From Hungatella sp. UBA4396 (GTDB lineage Bacteria > Bacillota > Clostridia > Lachnospirales > Lachnospiraceae), in contig DGRE01000033.1 of the NCBI GenBank assembly GCA_002389905.1, positions 5,604-69,603 of the forward strand: 64,000 nucleotides of DNA. The letters are read 5' to 3'. Shown one piece after another: positions 47,235 to 56,267 of the stretch (position 1 is the stretch's first letter; the number at the start of each line of letters is the position of its first letter). A program made the position numbers and the translations under genes. The notes under the pieces were generated by a model. The model was not told the origin of the DNA. It did not search any database and worked only from the letters and a program-made list of their open reading frames with translations.

Positions 47235-48533
47235 ATGAAAAAAGTAACCCGCGCCGCCTGCCTTTCCCTTGCTGTTCTGATTGGAGGCTTATCCCTTTCA
47301 GGCAGCGATGCTTTTGGAAAAAGCAGCCCGGAAAATCCGGCTAAGGCGCTTCAAGTATTTTCCTCAGACAGAGGACAGGCCCTTCAGGCAACGGCCATCG
47401 GCCCGGGCCTTGTAAACTTATCCCCGGCCGATGAGTTTTCCACCTATCAGTGGGGGCTCAAAAATGACGGTGAATTCCGGCTTATAGAACTGCAGGCCAA
47501 ATTTCGGACCGTAGACCAGGACTACAGCCAGAAAAGGTCCGGAGTGGGCATCGGAATCCCAAAGCCGGGACCAGACGATTACAAGTCCATTGTGACCAAG
47601 GCTGTCACTGGCGTTGACATCGCCATACAGCCTGCCTGGAAGCTGTATGATCAGGCTGAATCAAAGCGGTCTGTTACTGTAGCCATTATTGACACCGGCA
47701 TTGATATCCACCATCAGGAGCTTAAAACCGCTTTGTGGACCAATCCCGGAGAGGTGGACGGCGACGGCATTGATAATGACGGAAACGGATATGTGGATGA
47801 CATTTATGGCTGGAACTTCTATTCCGGAAACAACCAGGTTTTCGTGGGCAATGAAGACAGCCATGGAACCCATGCGGCAGGTACCATCGGCGCTGACAGA
47901 GGATCTTACGGCATAGCCGGAATCACTGACAACAATTATGTAAAGCTTATGACCCTGAAAGCCTTAGGCGGTGAGGATGGGGCTGGCTCTCCGGAAGCAG
48001 TGATCCAGGCCATACGCTATGCCGAGGCAATGGGAGCTTCCATCTGCAACTTGAGCATGGGAACCACCGCCTACAGTCAGGAGCTGGACCAGGCCATCAG
48101 GGATTCCTCCATGCTGTTTGTGGTTTCATGCGGAAACGGCGGGGTGTCAGGACTTGGATACGATACGGACATCTATCCGGTTTATCCAGCCTCTCTGCCT
48201 CACGACAATGTGATTTCCGTAGCCAACATTTTATTTGACGGAAGCTTAAGCAAGGACTCCAACTTCGGCGCCCTCAGTGTGGATATTGCAGCGCCGGGCA
48301 GTTTTATCCTGAGTACCATTCCAGGAGATGCTTACGGCTTTATGAGCGGAACCTCCATGGCTGCCCCCATGGTGACCGGTGTGGCTGCCATGGTCTATTC
48401 CTACAGACAGGATATTTCCTTGTTGGATGTTAAAAACATTCTTTTAAATTCCAGCAGAAAAATGGACGGTCTTACAGGAAAGATGGTAAGCGGCGGTCTA
48501 TTGGATGCTTACGCTGCCCTCACCTGGCAGTAA
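47235..48533 (+). CDS. Secreted subtilisin-like serine protease (S8)
   Basis: A 432-residue exported protease. A signal peptide (KKVTRAACLSLAVLIGGLSL) leads into a pro-region to about residue 135. The catalytic triad is visible: Asp in AIIDTGIDIHHQEL, His in DSHGTHAAGTIGAD and Ser in SGTSMAAPMVTG, with the oxyanion Asn in VSCGNGG. A calcium-binding-like VDGDGIDNDGNGYVDD sits between Asp and His, as in large secreted subtilases. There is no LPxTG or wall-binding repeat, so it is released or held by other means. AAGGAG precedes the ATG. Confidence 0.93.
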   Translation: MKKVTRAACLSLAVLIGGLSLSGSDAFGKSSPENPAKALQVFSSDRGQALQATAIGPGLVNLSPADEFSTYQWGLKNDGEFRLIELQAKFRTVDQDYSQKRSGVGIGIPKPGPDDYKSIVTKAVTGVDIAIQPAWKLYDQAESKRSVTVAIIDTGIDIHHQELKTALWTNPGEVDGDGIDNDGNGYVDDIYGWNFYSGNNQVFVGNEDSHGTHAAGTIGADRGSYGIAGITDNNYVKLMTLKALGGEDGAGSPEAVIQAIRYAEAMGASICNLSMGTTAYSQELDQAIRDSSMLFVVSCGNGGVSGLGYDTDIYPVYPASLPHDNVISVANILFDGSLSKDSNFGALSVDIAAPGSFILSTIPGDAYGFMSGTSMAAPMVTGVAAMVYSYRQDISLLDVKNILLNSSRKMDGLTGKMVSGGLLDAYAALTWQ

Positions 48534-48536
48534 ATA

Positions 48537-48587
48537 AAAAGACAGTGAGATAAAGGAAGTATTTCTCCCTCTATCTCACTGTCTTTT
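48537..48587. terminator. Bidirectional terminator, subtilase / LTA-synthase-like gene
   Basis: AAAAGACAGTGAGATA and its exact complement (16 bp) flank a 19-base loop, with A-run on the left and T-run on the right, between two convergent genes. The last codon of the leftward gene overlaps the right arm by two bases. Confidence 0.9.
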
Positions 48588-50463
48588 ATTTTTCAGCCTC
48601 CAAGGAAAACATTTCCTTGTATTTCTTTCCGTCAAAGGTGTGGTTATATACCAGATACTCATAGTTTGCAATCAGGTCCCGGTAAGAATTTTCCGGCGTT
48701 CTTAAAGATTCCCAGGAATAATAGGTACCTTCCTTGTCATAGCAGCCAATGGGATGGACCACCGGAAATGTCTCTTCCATGGTTAAAAGAAACTGCTGGT
48801 AAGGTGTCATCTGGACATTGGCTCTTTTCAACAGCTCCGCACCTAAGTAAACGGCCCCCAGCTTTCCTTTTTCCTCTGCCTGGCTCTCATAATTGGTCCA
48901 GATCAGAAACGGAGTCTCATACCACATGAGGCGGTCCTCATGGGATACAAGGCTGCTTGGCATCCCTGCAATTTCATCAAAAAATTCATCCTCCACACTG
49001 GGCTGATGATCCCCAAACATAACGATCATGGTAGGCTCCTCACTTTGTTTAAAATAAGAAATCAGGTATTCCAAGGCCTCATCAGACCGCTTCATAAGGG
49101 ATAAATACTGATCGGTCTTAGGATACTTTCCTTTCAGGCTTCCGGTCAGCCATACTTCCTGATCGAAGTTATCATAAACAGTCTCATAACCTCCGTGGTT
49201 TTGCATGGTCACATTGAAGATAAACAGCTTGTCCTCCGGGTTTCCCTTAGATTCCACCCGCTCAATCAGCTTCTGATAATCCGCCTTATCGCTGACATAG
49301 TTTCTCAGCTCCTCACTGCCTTCATAATCTTCTATAGCGAAAAATTCATCCATTCCCAAGTTCCGGTAGCATTCCTGCCGGTTCCAGTTTTCCCTTGGGT
49401 ATGGGTGCATGGCAACAGTGTCATAGCCCTGGGACTTTAAGGTGCTCACAAGACTGTATGTATTAGGCTTCACATTAAACTGATAGGCAATGCTGTTGGC
49501 CTGAAGCAGGGAAATAGAATTTCCAGTCAGAAACTCATACTCAGAATTGCTGGTCAGGGAACCGAATACAGGAACAGCCAGACTTCCCTTCACCGTATTC
49601 TCCTTTAAACTATTCATAAAGGGGAAATATTCCTGATTGGTCTCAAAGCTTCCTGCCACCTTCAGGTCAGACAGGCTTTCATTCATAATGCATATGATAT
49701 TGACCGGAGTCGTCTTCTCTTCTGTTTCCGCATCACTTTCTCCGGCCTGGGCCAGAAGAACCTGGTTTTCTTCCCTCACAGAATCGTAAATCTGCTTTAC
49801 CTTTGAAAGACTGTAGCCTTTGGGTTTTTTCTGCACCGTGTAATTGAAGGAAACAGCCGTTGAAAGCACGTATCCATACTCCTGATAAGTTTCATTAACC
49901 TCCCACATGTTGATTTCCAGGCCCTTGGCAGGAATCAGGAAGGTATAAAACCACATGCTGAAGCTGACAATCACACCCGCACTTCCCCCGGCAAGAATCA
50001 GCCGTCTTTTCCTGCCCCTGGCCCGTCTGGGAAACAAAAAAGCAAAGAGGCAGATAGCCTGGACTCCCAGGAAGGCAAGATACATTTCCTTTGTCAGGAC
50101 AAATTCATAATTTCCCGCCACACTCATGGCAGTCCGCAAGGCCAGGACATCCCAGATCATGATGGGCCTTCCCCGAAAGCTGGTAACCAGATATTCCGCC
50201 GCAGAAACAAAATAGAGAAATACTGCGGTCAGGGAAATTCCCACTCCGGTGCTTCCGCTGACTGCAAACACCGTAAGATAAAGCAGATAAATCCAGCCTA
50301 TATTTAAAACAGCCATGGCTGGGGAAATTGCAGATAAATTGCCGGTTACATACTCAAACAAAATATAAGATGCGCAGGGTATCAAAAGCATAATGGCAGT
50401 GGTTATAAAAATCCCTGCATTTTTACACCACTTTAACAGCCGTTCTCTTATCACGTAATACAT
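48586..50463 (-). CDS. LTA-synthase-like membrane phosphoglycerol transferase / sulfatase-fold protein
   Basis: A 625-residue membrane enzyme. Five hydrophobic segments in the first 170-180 residues are followed by an extracellular alkaline-phosphatase/sulfatase-fold domain. Active-site features are NIICIMNESLSDL, the probable nucleophile Thr in FGSLTSNSEYEFLTG and the metal site MIVMFGDHQPSVED. It would polymerise or transfer glycerol phosphate onto a surface glycolipid or glycan. The ATG at 50463 has AGAGG with almost no spacing; a GTG three codons in is better spaced and may be the true start. Whether it is LtaS itself or a glycan-modifying relative is open. Confidence 0.85.
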   Translation of the reverse strand: MYYVIRERLLKWCKNAGIFITTAIMLLIPCASYILFEYVTGNLSAISPAMAVLNIGWIYLLYLTVFAVSGSTGVGISLTAVFLYFVSAAEYLVTSFRGRPIMIWDVLALRTAMSVAGNYEFVLTKEMYLAFLGVQAICLFAFLFPRRARGRKRRLILAGGSAGVIVSFSMWFYTFLIPAKGLEINMWEVNETYQEYGYVLSTAVSFNYTVQKKPKGYSLSKVKQIYDSVREENQVLLAQAGESDAETEEKTTPVNIICIMNESLSDLKVAGSFETNQEYFPFMNSLKENTVKGSLAVPVFGSLTSNSEYEFLTGNSISLLQANSIAYQFNVKPNTYSLVSTLKSQGYDTVAMHPYPRENWNRQECYRNLGMDEFFAIEDYEGSEELRNYVSDKADYQKLIERVESKGNPEDKLFIFNVTMQNHGGYETVYDNFDQEVWLTGSLKGKYPKTDQYLSLMKRSDEALEYLISYFKQSEEPTMIVMFGDHQPSVEDEFFDEIAGMPSSLVSHEDRLMWYETPFLIWTNYESQAEEKGKLGAVYLGAELLKRANVQMTPYQQFLLTMEETFPVVHPIGCYDKEGTYYSWESLRTPENSYRDLIANYEYLVYNHTFDGKKYKEMFSLEAEK

Positions 50464-50558
50464 CCTCTTTTTCTATATCAGAATGATTTAATGGTACCAC
50501 AAAGCGGCGGCGCCATCAATAGACAATTTATGACAGAAAGAAATTTCGGTTCTATGGA

Positions 50559-51356
50559 TCAATATACCACAAAGCAGTGGGCCGTCACAACATCAAACCA
50601 GTCCTCTGTTTTTAAGCGGTTTGTAAAAGCATCTACAGATTCCATTCCAGGGAAGAATGACATCTGATATGCTTTTTTCCAATCCTTGTAAGACACCGTA
50701 TACTCAAAGGACTCCGGCAGGCTCATATGGCACCGGTCAATATTTTGCAGGGCTTCCTTTGTCTTTGCCCTTAATTCCTCTATGACCTTTTCTGAAGAAA
50801 GACAATAGGTGGAACCTCCTGTTCCCTTCTTGGTGATCACTGCAGATAGGTCCGGAACCAGTTTCTTTGCAGAGCCGCAGATAGCCTGGTCGCCGGCTAT
50901 GAATATGACAGGCACTCCCAGAGAAGCCGCTGTACAGCTATTGAGAAGAAACTCGCTCATAATCTGCCCGTTTAAAAATATCTGCCTGCTATTGCCTGTG
51001 GAGGTATGGCTTAAGGTAAATTCAGAATTTCCTGCGGCAGCGTGATAGCCGATATATAAGACAGCGTCAAAACTGGAGTCCAGACCAAACAACATATTGT
51101 AGGGGTGTCCGCTTTTCCCACGGATCAGGGTCACATAGGAGGGCATAGACAGAGGATCGATGTTGGAGGCATCTCCGTGTCCGTCCTTTACCACGATTTC
51201 TTTTGCTCCCGCCTCATAAGCGGCCTCGCAGACTGCAAGGACTTCCTTTGTCATCTGCTCTGCATATTTTTTATAGCACCCTTCATTTTTATGGGTTTCC
51301 TCCGCAAAACTGACCCCTGCGCAGCCTTCGATATCGGCGCTGATGAACAACTTCAT
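50559..51356 (-). CDS. M55-family D-aminopeptidase (DppA-like)
   Basis: A 265-residue metallopeptidase that releases N-terminal D-amino acids from peptides. The M55 signature is MKLFISADIEGCAGV with metal-binding Asp and Glu (residues 8 and 10), followed by DGHGDASNIDP and GYHAAAGNSEFTLSHT with the catalytic His residues. It may recycle D-Ala peptides from the cell wall. AGGAGG precedes the ATG. It lies just after the tuf terminator and may be read by escape from tuf; no separate promoter was clear. Confidence 0.9.
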   Translation of the reverse strand: MKLFISADIEGCAGVSFAEETHKNEGCYKKYAEQMTKEVLAVCEAAYEAGAKEIVVKDGHGDASNIDPLSMPSYVTLIRGKSGHPYNMLFGLDSSFDAVLYIGYHAAAGNSEFTLSHTSTGNSRQIFLNGQIMSEFLLNSCTAASLGVPVIFIAGDQAICGSAKKLVPDLSAVITKKGTGGSTYCLSSEKVIEELRAKTKEALQNIDRCHMSLPESFEYTVSYKDWKKAYQMSFFPGMESVDAFTNRLKTEDWFDVVTAHCFVVY

Positions 51357-51433
51357 AAATATTCCTCCTTTTTCTCACATATACCAGTTGCTTTTTCCGC
51401 CCCTTTTTTCTAAAGGTCTTCCTACTGATATGC

Positions 51434-51471
51434 AAAAAGCCGCAATTCCCTAAAATTAAGGAATTACGGCT
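51434..51471 (-). terminator. tuf terminator
   Basis: AGCCGTAATTCC and GGAATTGCGGCT pair in the leftward RNA with one mismatch, followed by TTTTT. Confidence 0.85.
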
Positions 51472-51505
51472 GATGTTTAAATTAATGCTGATATACTATC
51501 GATAA

Positions 51506-52699
51506 TTACTCAACGATAGTAGCTACTCTACCTGAACCTACTGTACGGCCGCCTTCACGGATAGCGAAACGAAGACCCTGCTCCATAGCGATTGGGTGAA
51601 TCAGCTCTACGGACATTTCTACGTTATCACCAGGCATACACATTTCTACGCCTTCTGGAAGATCGCAAACGCCTGTTACGTCAGTTGTTCTGAAATAGAA
51701 CTGAGGTCTGTAGTTGTTGAAGAAAGGAGTATGACGTCCACCTTCATCTTTTGTTAAAACGTAAACCTGTGCTGTAAACTTCTTATGGCACTTTACAGAA
51801 CCTGGCTTAACAAGACACTGTCCTCTTTCGATGTCAGTTCTCTGAACACCACGAAGAAGTGCGCCGATGTTATCACCAGCCTGAGCCTCGTCAAGCAGCT
51901 TACGGAACATTTCGATACCAGTTACAACAACCTTACGTGTCTCTTCCTGGATACCAACGATTTCAACTTCGTCGGAAACGTGTAATGTACCACGCTCTAC
52001 TCTACCGGTAGCAACAGTACCACGGCCTGTGATAGAGAATACGTCCTCGATAGGCATTAAGAATGGCTTATCTGTCTCACGTAATGGATCAGGAATCCAA
52101 GTATCTACTGCTTCCATTAATTCAAGAACCTTATCGCCCCAAGAGCAGTTAGGATCTTCAAGAGCCTTTAATGCAGAACCCTGGATGATTGGTGTGTCAT
52201 CGCCTGGGAATTCATACTCATTTAACAGCTCACGGATTTCCATGTCTACAAGCTCAAGCAGTTCTGCATCGTCAACCATGTCGCACTTATTCATGAATAC
52301 AACGATGTAAGGAACGCCTACCTGACGGGAAAGAAGGATGTGCTCTCTTGTCTGAGCCATAACACCATCAGTAGCAGCTACAACTAAGATAGCGCCGTCC
52401 ATCTGAGCAGCACCAGTGATCATGTTCTTAACGTAGTCAGCATGTCCTGGGCAGTCAACGTGTGCATAGTGTCTGTTTGCAGTCTCATACTCAACGTGAG
52501 AAGTGGAGATTGTGATACCACGCTCTCTCTCTTCCGGAGCCTTATCGATATTCTCGAAAGCAACTGCCTGTCCAGTACCTAATCTTACATTCAGAGTTTT
52601 TGTGATAGCTGCTGTTAAAGTTGTTTTACCGTGGTCAACGTGACCGATGGTGCCGATGTTACAATGTGTTTTGTTTCTTTCAAACTTAGCTTTAGCCAT
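51506..52699 (-). CDS. tuf: Elongation factor Tu
   Basis: EF-Tu delivers aminoacyl-tRNA. The 397-residue protein has G1 GHVDHGKT, the switch region EERERGITI, DCPGHADY, NKCD and the C-terminal domains intact. It has its own promoter and terminator, allowing higher expression than fusA. Confidence 0.98.
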   Translation of the reverse strand: MAKAKFERNKTHCNIGTIGHVDHGKTTLTAAITKTLNVRLGTGQAVAFENIDKAPEERERGITISTSHVEYETANRHYAHVDCPGHADYVKNMITGAAQMDGAILVVAATDGVMAQTREHILLSRQVGVPYIVVFMNKCDMVDDAELLELVDMEIRELLNEYEFPGDDTPIIQGSALKALEDPNCSWGDKVLELMEAVDTWIPDPLRETDKPFLMPIEDVFSITGRGTVATGRVERGTLHVSDEVEIVGIQEETRKVVVTGIEMFRKLLDEAQAGDNIGALLRGVQRTDIERGQCLVKPGSVKCHKKFTAQVYVLTKDEGGRHTPFFNNYRPQFYFRTTDVTGVCDLPEGVEMCMPGDNVEMSVELIHPIAMEQGLRFAIREGGRTVGSGRVATIVE

Positions 52700-52763
52700 T
52701 TTATAACGTCCTCCTTAAATTTACGCTCTTTCCGAGCTTTGTTTTTATGTTAGGCTGTTTTTT

Positions 52764-52792
52764 ATTATATGCTATTTGTGCACTATTTTCAA
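52764..52792 (-). promoter_or_regulatory. Dedicated tuf promoter
   Basis: On the minus strand TTGAAA (52792-52787), 17 bases, perfect TATAAT (52769-52764), between fusA and tuf. Confidence 0.75.
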
Positions 52793-52802
52793 GCCTATTT
52801 GA

Positions 52803-52833
52803 TGGATTCCGGGCGGACTTGTGTGCCCGAAAT
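52803..52833 (-). promoter_or_regulatory. Hairpin between fusA and the tuf promoter
   Basis: GGATTTCGGGC and GCCCGGAATCC pair over 11 positions (one wobble) around a 9-base loop, about 20 bases after the fusA stop. There is no T-run; partial termination or mRNA 3'-end protection is inferred. Confidence 0.45.
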
Positions 52834-52853
52834 CCATGGAAAACCGGTTAGGA

Positions 52854-54974
52854 TTATTTGCCCTTCTTTTCAGCAAGGACTTTTTCCTGTACGCTCTTTG
52901 GCACTGGCTCGTATTTCTCGAAGAACATGGAGTAGTTGCCGCGTCCCTGTGTTCTGGAACGTAAGTCAGTGGAGTAGCCGAACATCTCTGACAACGGTAC
53001 AAATGCTTTGACCATCTTGCCGCCGCCGATGTCTTCCATACCTTCGATACGGCCGCGTCGGGAGTTGATATCACCGATAACGTCGCCCATATAATCTTCC
53101 GGCATGGTTACTTCCACTTTCATGATCGGCTCAAGAAGAATGGCACCGCCCTTGTTCATGGCATCCTTAAACGCCATGGAACCGGCAATGTGGAATGCCA
53201 TTTCACTGGAGTCAACCTCATGGTAGGAACCATCGTATACGATCGCCTTTACACCAAGTACAGGGAATCCGCCCAGAATACCGGCTTTAGTAGCTTCCTG
53301 AATACCCGCACCGACTGCCGGAATGTATTCCTTGGGAATGGCACCGCCCACAACGGAGGATTCAAACTTAAATAATTCTTCGCCATTGGCCTCCATGGGC
53401 TCAAAGCGAACCTTACAGTGTCCGTACTGACCGCGTCCGCCGGACTGCTTTGCATACTTGCTGTCAACCTCAACAGTTTTTGTAAAGGTCTCCTTGTAAG
53501 CAACCTGAGGAGCACCTACGTTAGCTTCTACATTGAACTCACGAAGCAGACGGTCTACGATGATCTCCAGATGAAGCTCACCCATACCGGAAATGATAAC
53601 CTGGCCAGTTTCCTGGTTGGTCTTGGCACGGAAGGTAGGATCTTCTTCTGCAAGCTTTGCAAGAGCTTCGCCCATCTTGCCCTGACCGGCTTTGGTCTTA
53701 GGCTCGATAGCGATATCGATAACAGGCTCTGGGAATTCCATGGACTCCAGAATTACCGGATGCTGTTCGTCACAGATAGTATCACCTGTTGTTGTCAACT
53801 TGAAACCAACGGCAGCAGCGATATCACCGGAATATACCTTATCCAGCTCTGATCTCTTGTTGGCATGCATCTGAAGGATACGGCCAACACGCTCTTTCTT
53901 GCCTTTGGTTGCATTCAGCACGTAGGAACCGGAATTCATAATACCGGAATAAACGCGGAAGAATGCCAGCTTACCAACAAATGGGTCTGTCATAATCTTA
54001 AATGCAAGAGCGGAGAATGGTTCTTCATCAGAAGAATGTCTCTCGATCTCATTTCCATCCATATCAACACCCTTGATAGAAGGAATGTCAACAGGAGACG
54101 GCATAAATTCCAGAACAGCATCAAGGAGCTTTTGAACACCCTTGTTTCTGTATGCGCTTCCGCAGCACACAGGAATAGCCTTACACTCGCAGGTTGCAGT
54201 TCTCAGTGCTTTTTTTAATTCCTCTGTGGAAGGCTCTTCCCCTTCCAGATACTTCATCATTAAGTCATCATCTAACTCACTGATCTTCTCTACCAGCTCA
54301 GAGCGGTAAAGCTCAGCGTCATCCTTCATGTCCCCAAGGTCATCTGTGATGGTTACATCATCGCCCTTGTCGTCATTGTAGATATAAGCCTTCATTTCGA
54401 ACAGATCGATGATTCCCTTGAATTCATCCTCTGCACCGATAGGAAGCTGAATGCAGATTGCATTCTTGCCCAGACGGCTCTTGATCTGATCAACAGCACC
54501 ATAGAAATTTGCACCCATGATATCCATCTTGTTGATGAATGCCATACGGGGTACGTTATAGGTGTCTGCCTGACGCCATACATTTTCAGACTGAGGCTCT
54601 ACGCCGCCCTTTGCACAGAACACGCCTACGGCGCCATCCAGTACACGCAGGGAACGCTCAACCTCTACGGTAAAGTCAACGTGCCCTGGAGTATCAATGA
54701 TGTTGATGCGGTACTCCGGAGCGCCTGCCTTTACCTTGTTGTCTTCATGCATGGTCCAATGGCAGGTAGTCGCTGCTGAAGTGATTGTGATACCTCTTTC
54801 CTGCTCCTGCTCCATCCAGTCCATGGTTGCAGTACCTTCATGAGTATCACCAATTTTGTAATTTACACCAGTATAATAGAGGATACGCTCAGTCAATGTG
54901 GTCTTACCAGCATCGATATGGGCCATGATACCAATATTCCTGGTTCTTTCCAATGGATATTCTCTTCCAGCCAA
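52854..54974 (-). CDS. fusA: Elongation factor G
   Basis: EF-G drives translocation and, with RRF, ribosome recycling. The 706-residue protein has G1 AHIDAGKTTLTERIL, DTPGHVDFT, NKMD and domain IV with YGHCKVRFEPM. Length and order (rpsG-fusA-tuf) are normal. It starts 16 bases after rpsG. Confidence 0.98.
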   Translation of the reverse strand: MAGREYPLERTRNIGIMAHIDAGKTTLTERILYYTGVNYKIGDTHEGTATMDWMEQEQERGITITSAATTCHWTMHEDNKVKAGAPEYRINIIDTPGHVDFTVEVERSLRVLDGAVGVFCAKGGVEPQSENVWRQADTYNVPRMAFINKMDIMGANFYGAVDQIKSRLGKNAICIQLPIGAEDEFKGIIDLFEMKAYIYNDDKGDDVTITDDLGDMKDDAELYRSELVEKISELDDDLMMKYLEGEEPSTEELKKALRTATCECKAIPVCCGSAYRNKGVQKLLDAVLEFMPSPVDIPSIKGVDMDGNEIERHSSDEEPFSALAFKIMTDPFVGKLAFFRVYSGIMNSGSYVLNATKGKKERVGRILQMHANKRSELDKVYSGDIAAAVGFKLTTTGDTICDEQHPVILESMEFPEPVIDIAIEPKTKAGQGKMGEALAKLAEEDPTFRAKTNQETGQVIISGMGELHLEIIVDRLLREFNVEANVGAPQVAYKETFTKTVEVDSKYAKQSGGRGQYGHCKVRFEPMEANGEELFKFESSVVGGAIPKEYIPAVGAGIQEATKAGILGGFPVLGVKAIVYDGSYHEVDSSEMAFHIAGSMAFKDAMNKGGAILLEPIMKVEVTMPEDYMGDVIGDINSRRGRIEGMEDIGGGKMVKAFVPLSEMFGYSTDLRSRTQGRGNYSMFFEKYEPVPKSVQEKVLAEKKGK

Positions 54975-54990
54975 AGCTTTTTCCTCCTAA

Positions 54991-55461
54991 TTAAAATCTG
55001 TAATGAGCAAATGCTTTGTTTGCCTCAGCCATCTTGTGCATATCTTCTTTCTTCTTGACTGCAGCACCGGTGCTGTTGGCAGCATCCATAAGCTCATTGG
55101 CAAGTCTTTCTTCCTGGGTCTTCTCGCCTCTCTTACGGGAGTAAAGAGTGAGCCATCTCAAAGCTAATGCCTGCCTTCTCTCCGGTCTTACCTCGATGGG
55201 CACCTGATAGGTGGCTCCGCCGATACGTTTTGCCTTTACTTCCAGTACGGGCATAATGTTGTTCATTGCTTCTTCGAATACTTCAACGGCAGGCTTGCCC
55301 ATCTTTGCTTCCACACGGTTAAATGCACCGTATACGATCTTCTGAGCAACACCCTTTTTGCCATCAAGCATAATGTTGTTGATCAGTTTTGTAACAACCT
55401 TGTTGTTGTAAAGCGGATCCGCTAATACGTCTCTTTTTTGAGTATGTCCTTTACGTGGCAC
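54991..55461 (-). CDS. rpsG: 30S ribosomal protein S7
   Basis: S7 nucleates the 30S head. The 156-residue protein has MPRKGHTQKRDVLADPLYN, GGATYQVPIEVRPERRQALALRW and the C-terminal EDMHKMAEANKAFAHYRF. It lies between rpsL and fusA. Confidence 0.98.
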   Translation of the reverse strand: MPRKGHTQKRDVLADPLYNNKVVTKLINNIMLDGKKGVAQKIVYGAFNRVEAKMGKPAVEVFEEAMNNIMPVLEVKAKRIGGATYQVPIEVRPERRQALALRWLTLYSRKRGEKTQEERLANELMDAANSTGAAVKKKEDMHKMAEANKAFAHYRF

Positions 55462-55636
55462 GTTACTTCCCTCCTTAATACCGCTGTCAATTCCTGGAAC
55501 TGATCAGCTATTCATTAGATCTTAGGTACTCACAAACATTGAAGTTGCGTTCGCGCTGGGTTTCTATATATAATCCTGCAACCTACAGGTTCAATATCTA
55601 AAGTCCGGCACTAGAAATTCAAATGTGTGGTTCTAA
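55462..55636 (-). promoter_or_regulatory. Spacer between rpsL and rpsG with possible internal promoter
   Basis: On the minus strand TTGAAC (55594-55589), 16 bases, TATATA (55572-55567), with an AACCT-GT-AGGTT palindrome in the spacer. It could give rpsG-fusA extra transcription or carry an S7 leader; evidence is weak. Confidence 0.3.
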
Positions 55637-56059
55637 TTATTTCTTTGCTGCTTTGGGCCTCTTAGCACCATATTTGGAACGAGCCTGTTTTCTGTTGGCA
55701 ACGCCTGCAGTATCAAGAGTTCCTCTTACGATATGGTATCTTGTACCTGGTAAGTCTTTTACCCTGCCGCCGCGGATTAAAACAACGCTATGCTCCTGAA
55801 GGTTGTGTCCCTCACCTGGGATGTAGCTTGTTACTTCGATGCCGTTAGAAAGACGAACTCTGGCGATCTTTCTAAGAGCTGAGTTAGGTTTTTTTGGTGT
55901 AGCAGTCTTAACTGCGGTACAAACGCCTCTCTTCTGAGGAGCAGAAATATCTGTCGCCCTTTTCTGTAAAGAGTTGTAACCCTTCTGCAGAGCTGGTGAT
56001 CCAGATTTCTTTGCACTTGTCTGTCTACCCTTTCTTACTAACTGGTTAAATGTTGGCAT
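55637..56059 (-). CDS. rpsL: 30S ribosomal protein S12
   Basis: S12 controls decoding accuracy and is the streptomycin target. From the ATG at 56059 (AGGAGG eight bases upstream) it is 140 residues; a GTG three codons earlier is not needed. It has MPTFNQLVRKGRQ and the unaltered streptomycin-site segments TPKKPNSALRKIARV and GGRVKDLPGTRYHIVRG, so a sensitive allele is expected. Confidence 0.98.
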   Translation of the reverse strand: MPTFNQLVRKGRQTSAKKSGSPALQKGYNSLQKRATDISAPQKRGVCTAVKTATPKKPNSALRKIARVRLSNGIEVTSYIPGEGHNLQEHSVVLIRGGRVKDLPGTRYHIVRGTLDTAGVANRKQARSKYGAKRPKAAKK

Positions 56060-56150
56060 TCCATTCACCTCCTGTGATATTGTCTGTGGTTGCTGTCTTC
56101 TTCAGCTTAATTTATGCACAAAAACATGACGCGTTTATGCACGCCTAATC

Positions 56151-56179
56151 ATTATATACATATTGCTTTTTTCTGTCAA
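56151..56179 (-). promoter_or_regulatory. Consensus promoter of the str operon
   Basis: On the minus strand perfect TTGACA (56179-56174), 17 bases, perfect TATAAT (56156-56151). Confidence 0.9.
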
Positions 56180-56211
56180 GGTTTTTTTTATTTTACGGCC
56201 AAACTTCGGTT

Positions 56212-56256
56212 AAAACCCGGAACGCTGCTAAAAAAAGCATGTGCGCTCCGGGTTTT
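56212..56256 (-). terminator. Terminator of the carbohydrate operon
   Basis: AAAACCCGGAGCGC pairs with GCGTTCCGGGTTTT (one G-U) in the leftward RNA, about 12 bases after the binding-protein stop and just before the str promoter. Confidence 0.8.
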
Positions 56257-56267
56257 ATTTTTAAAAA

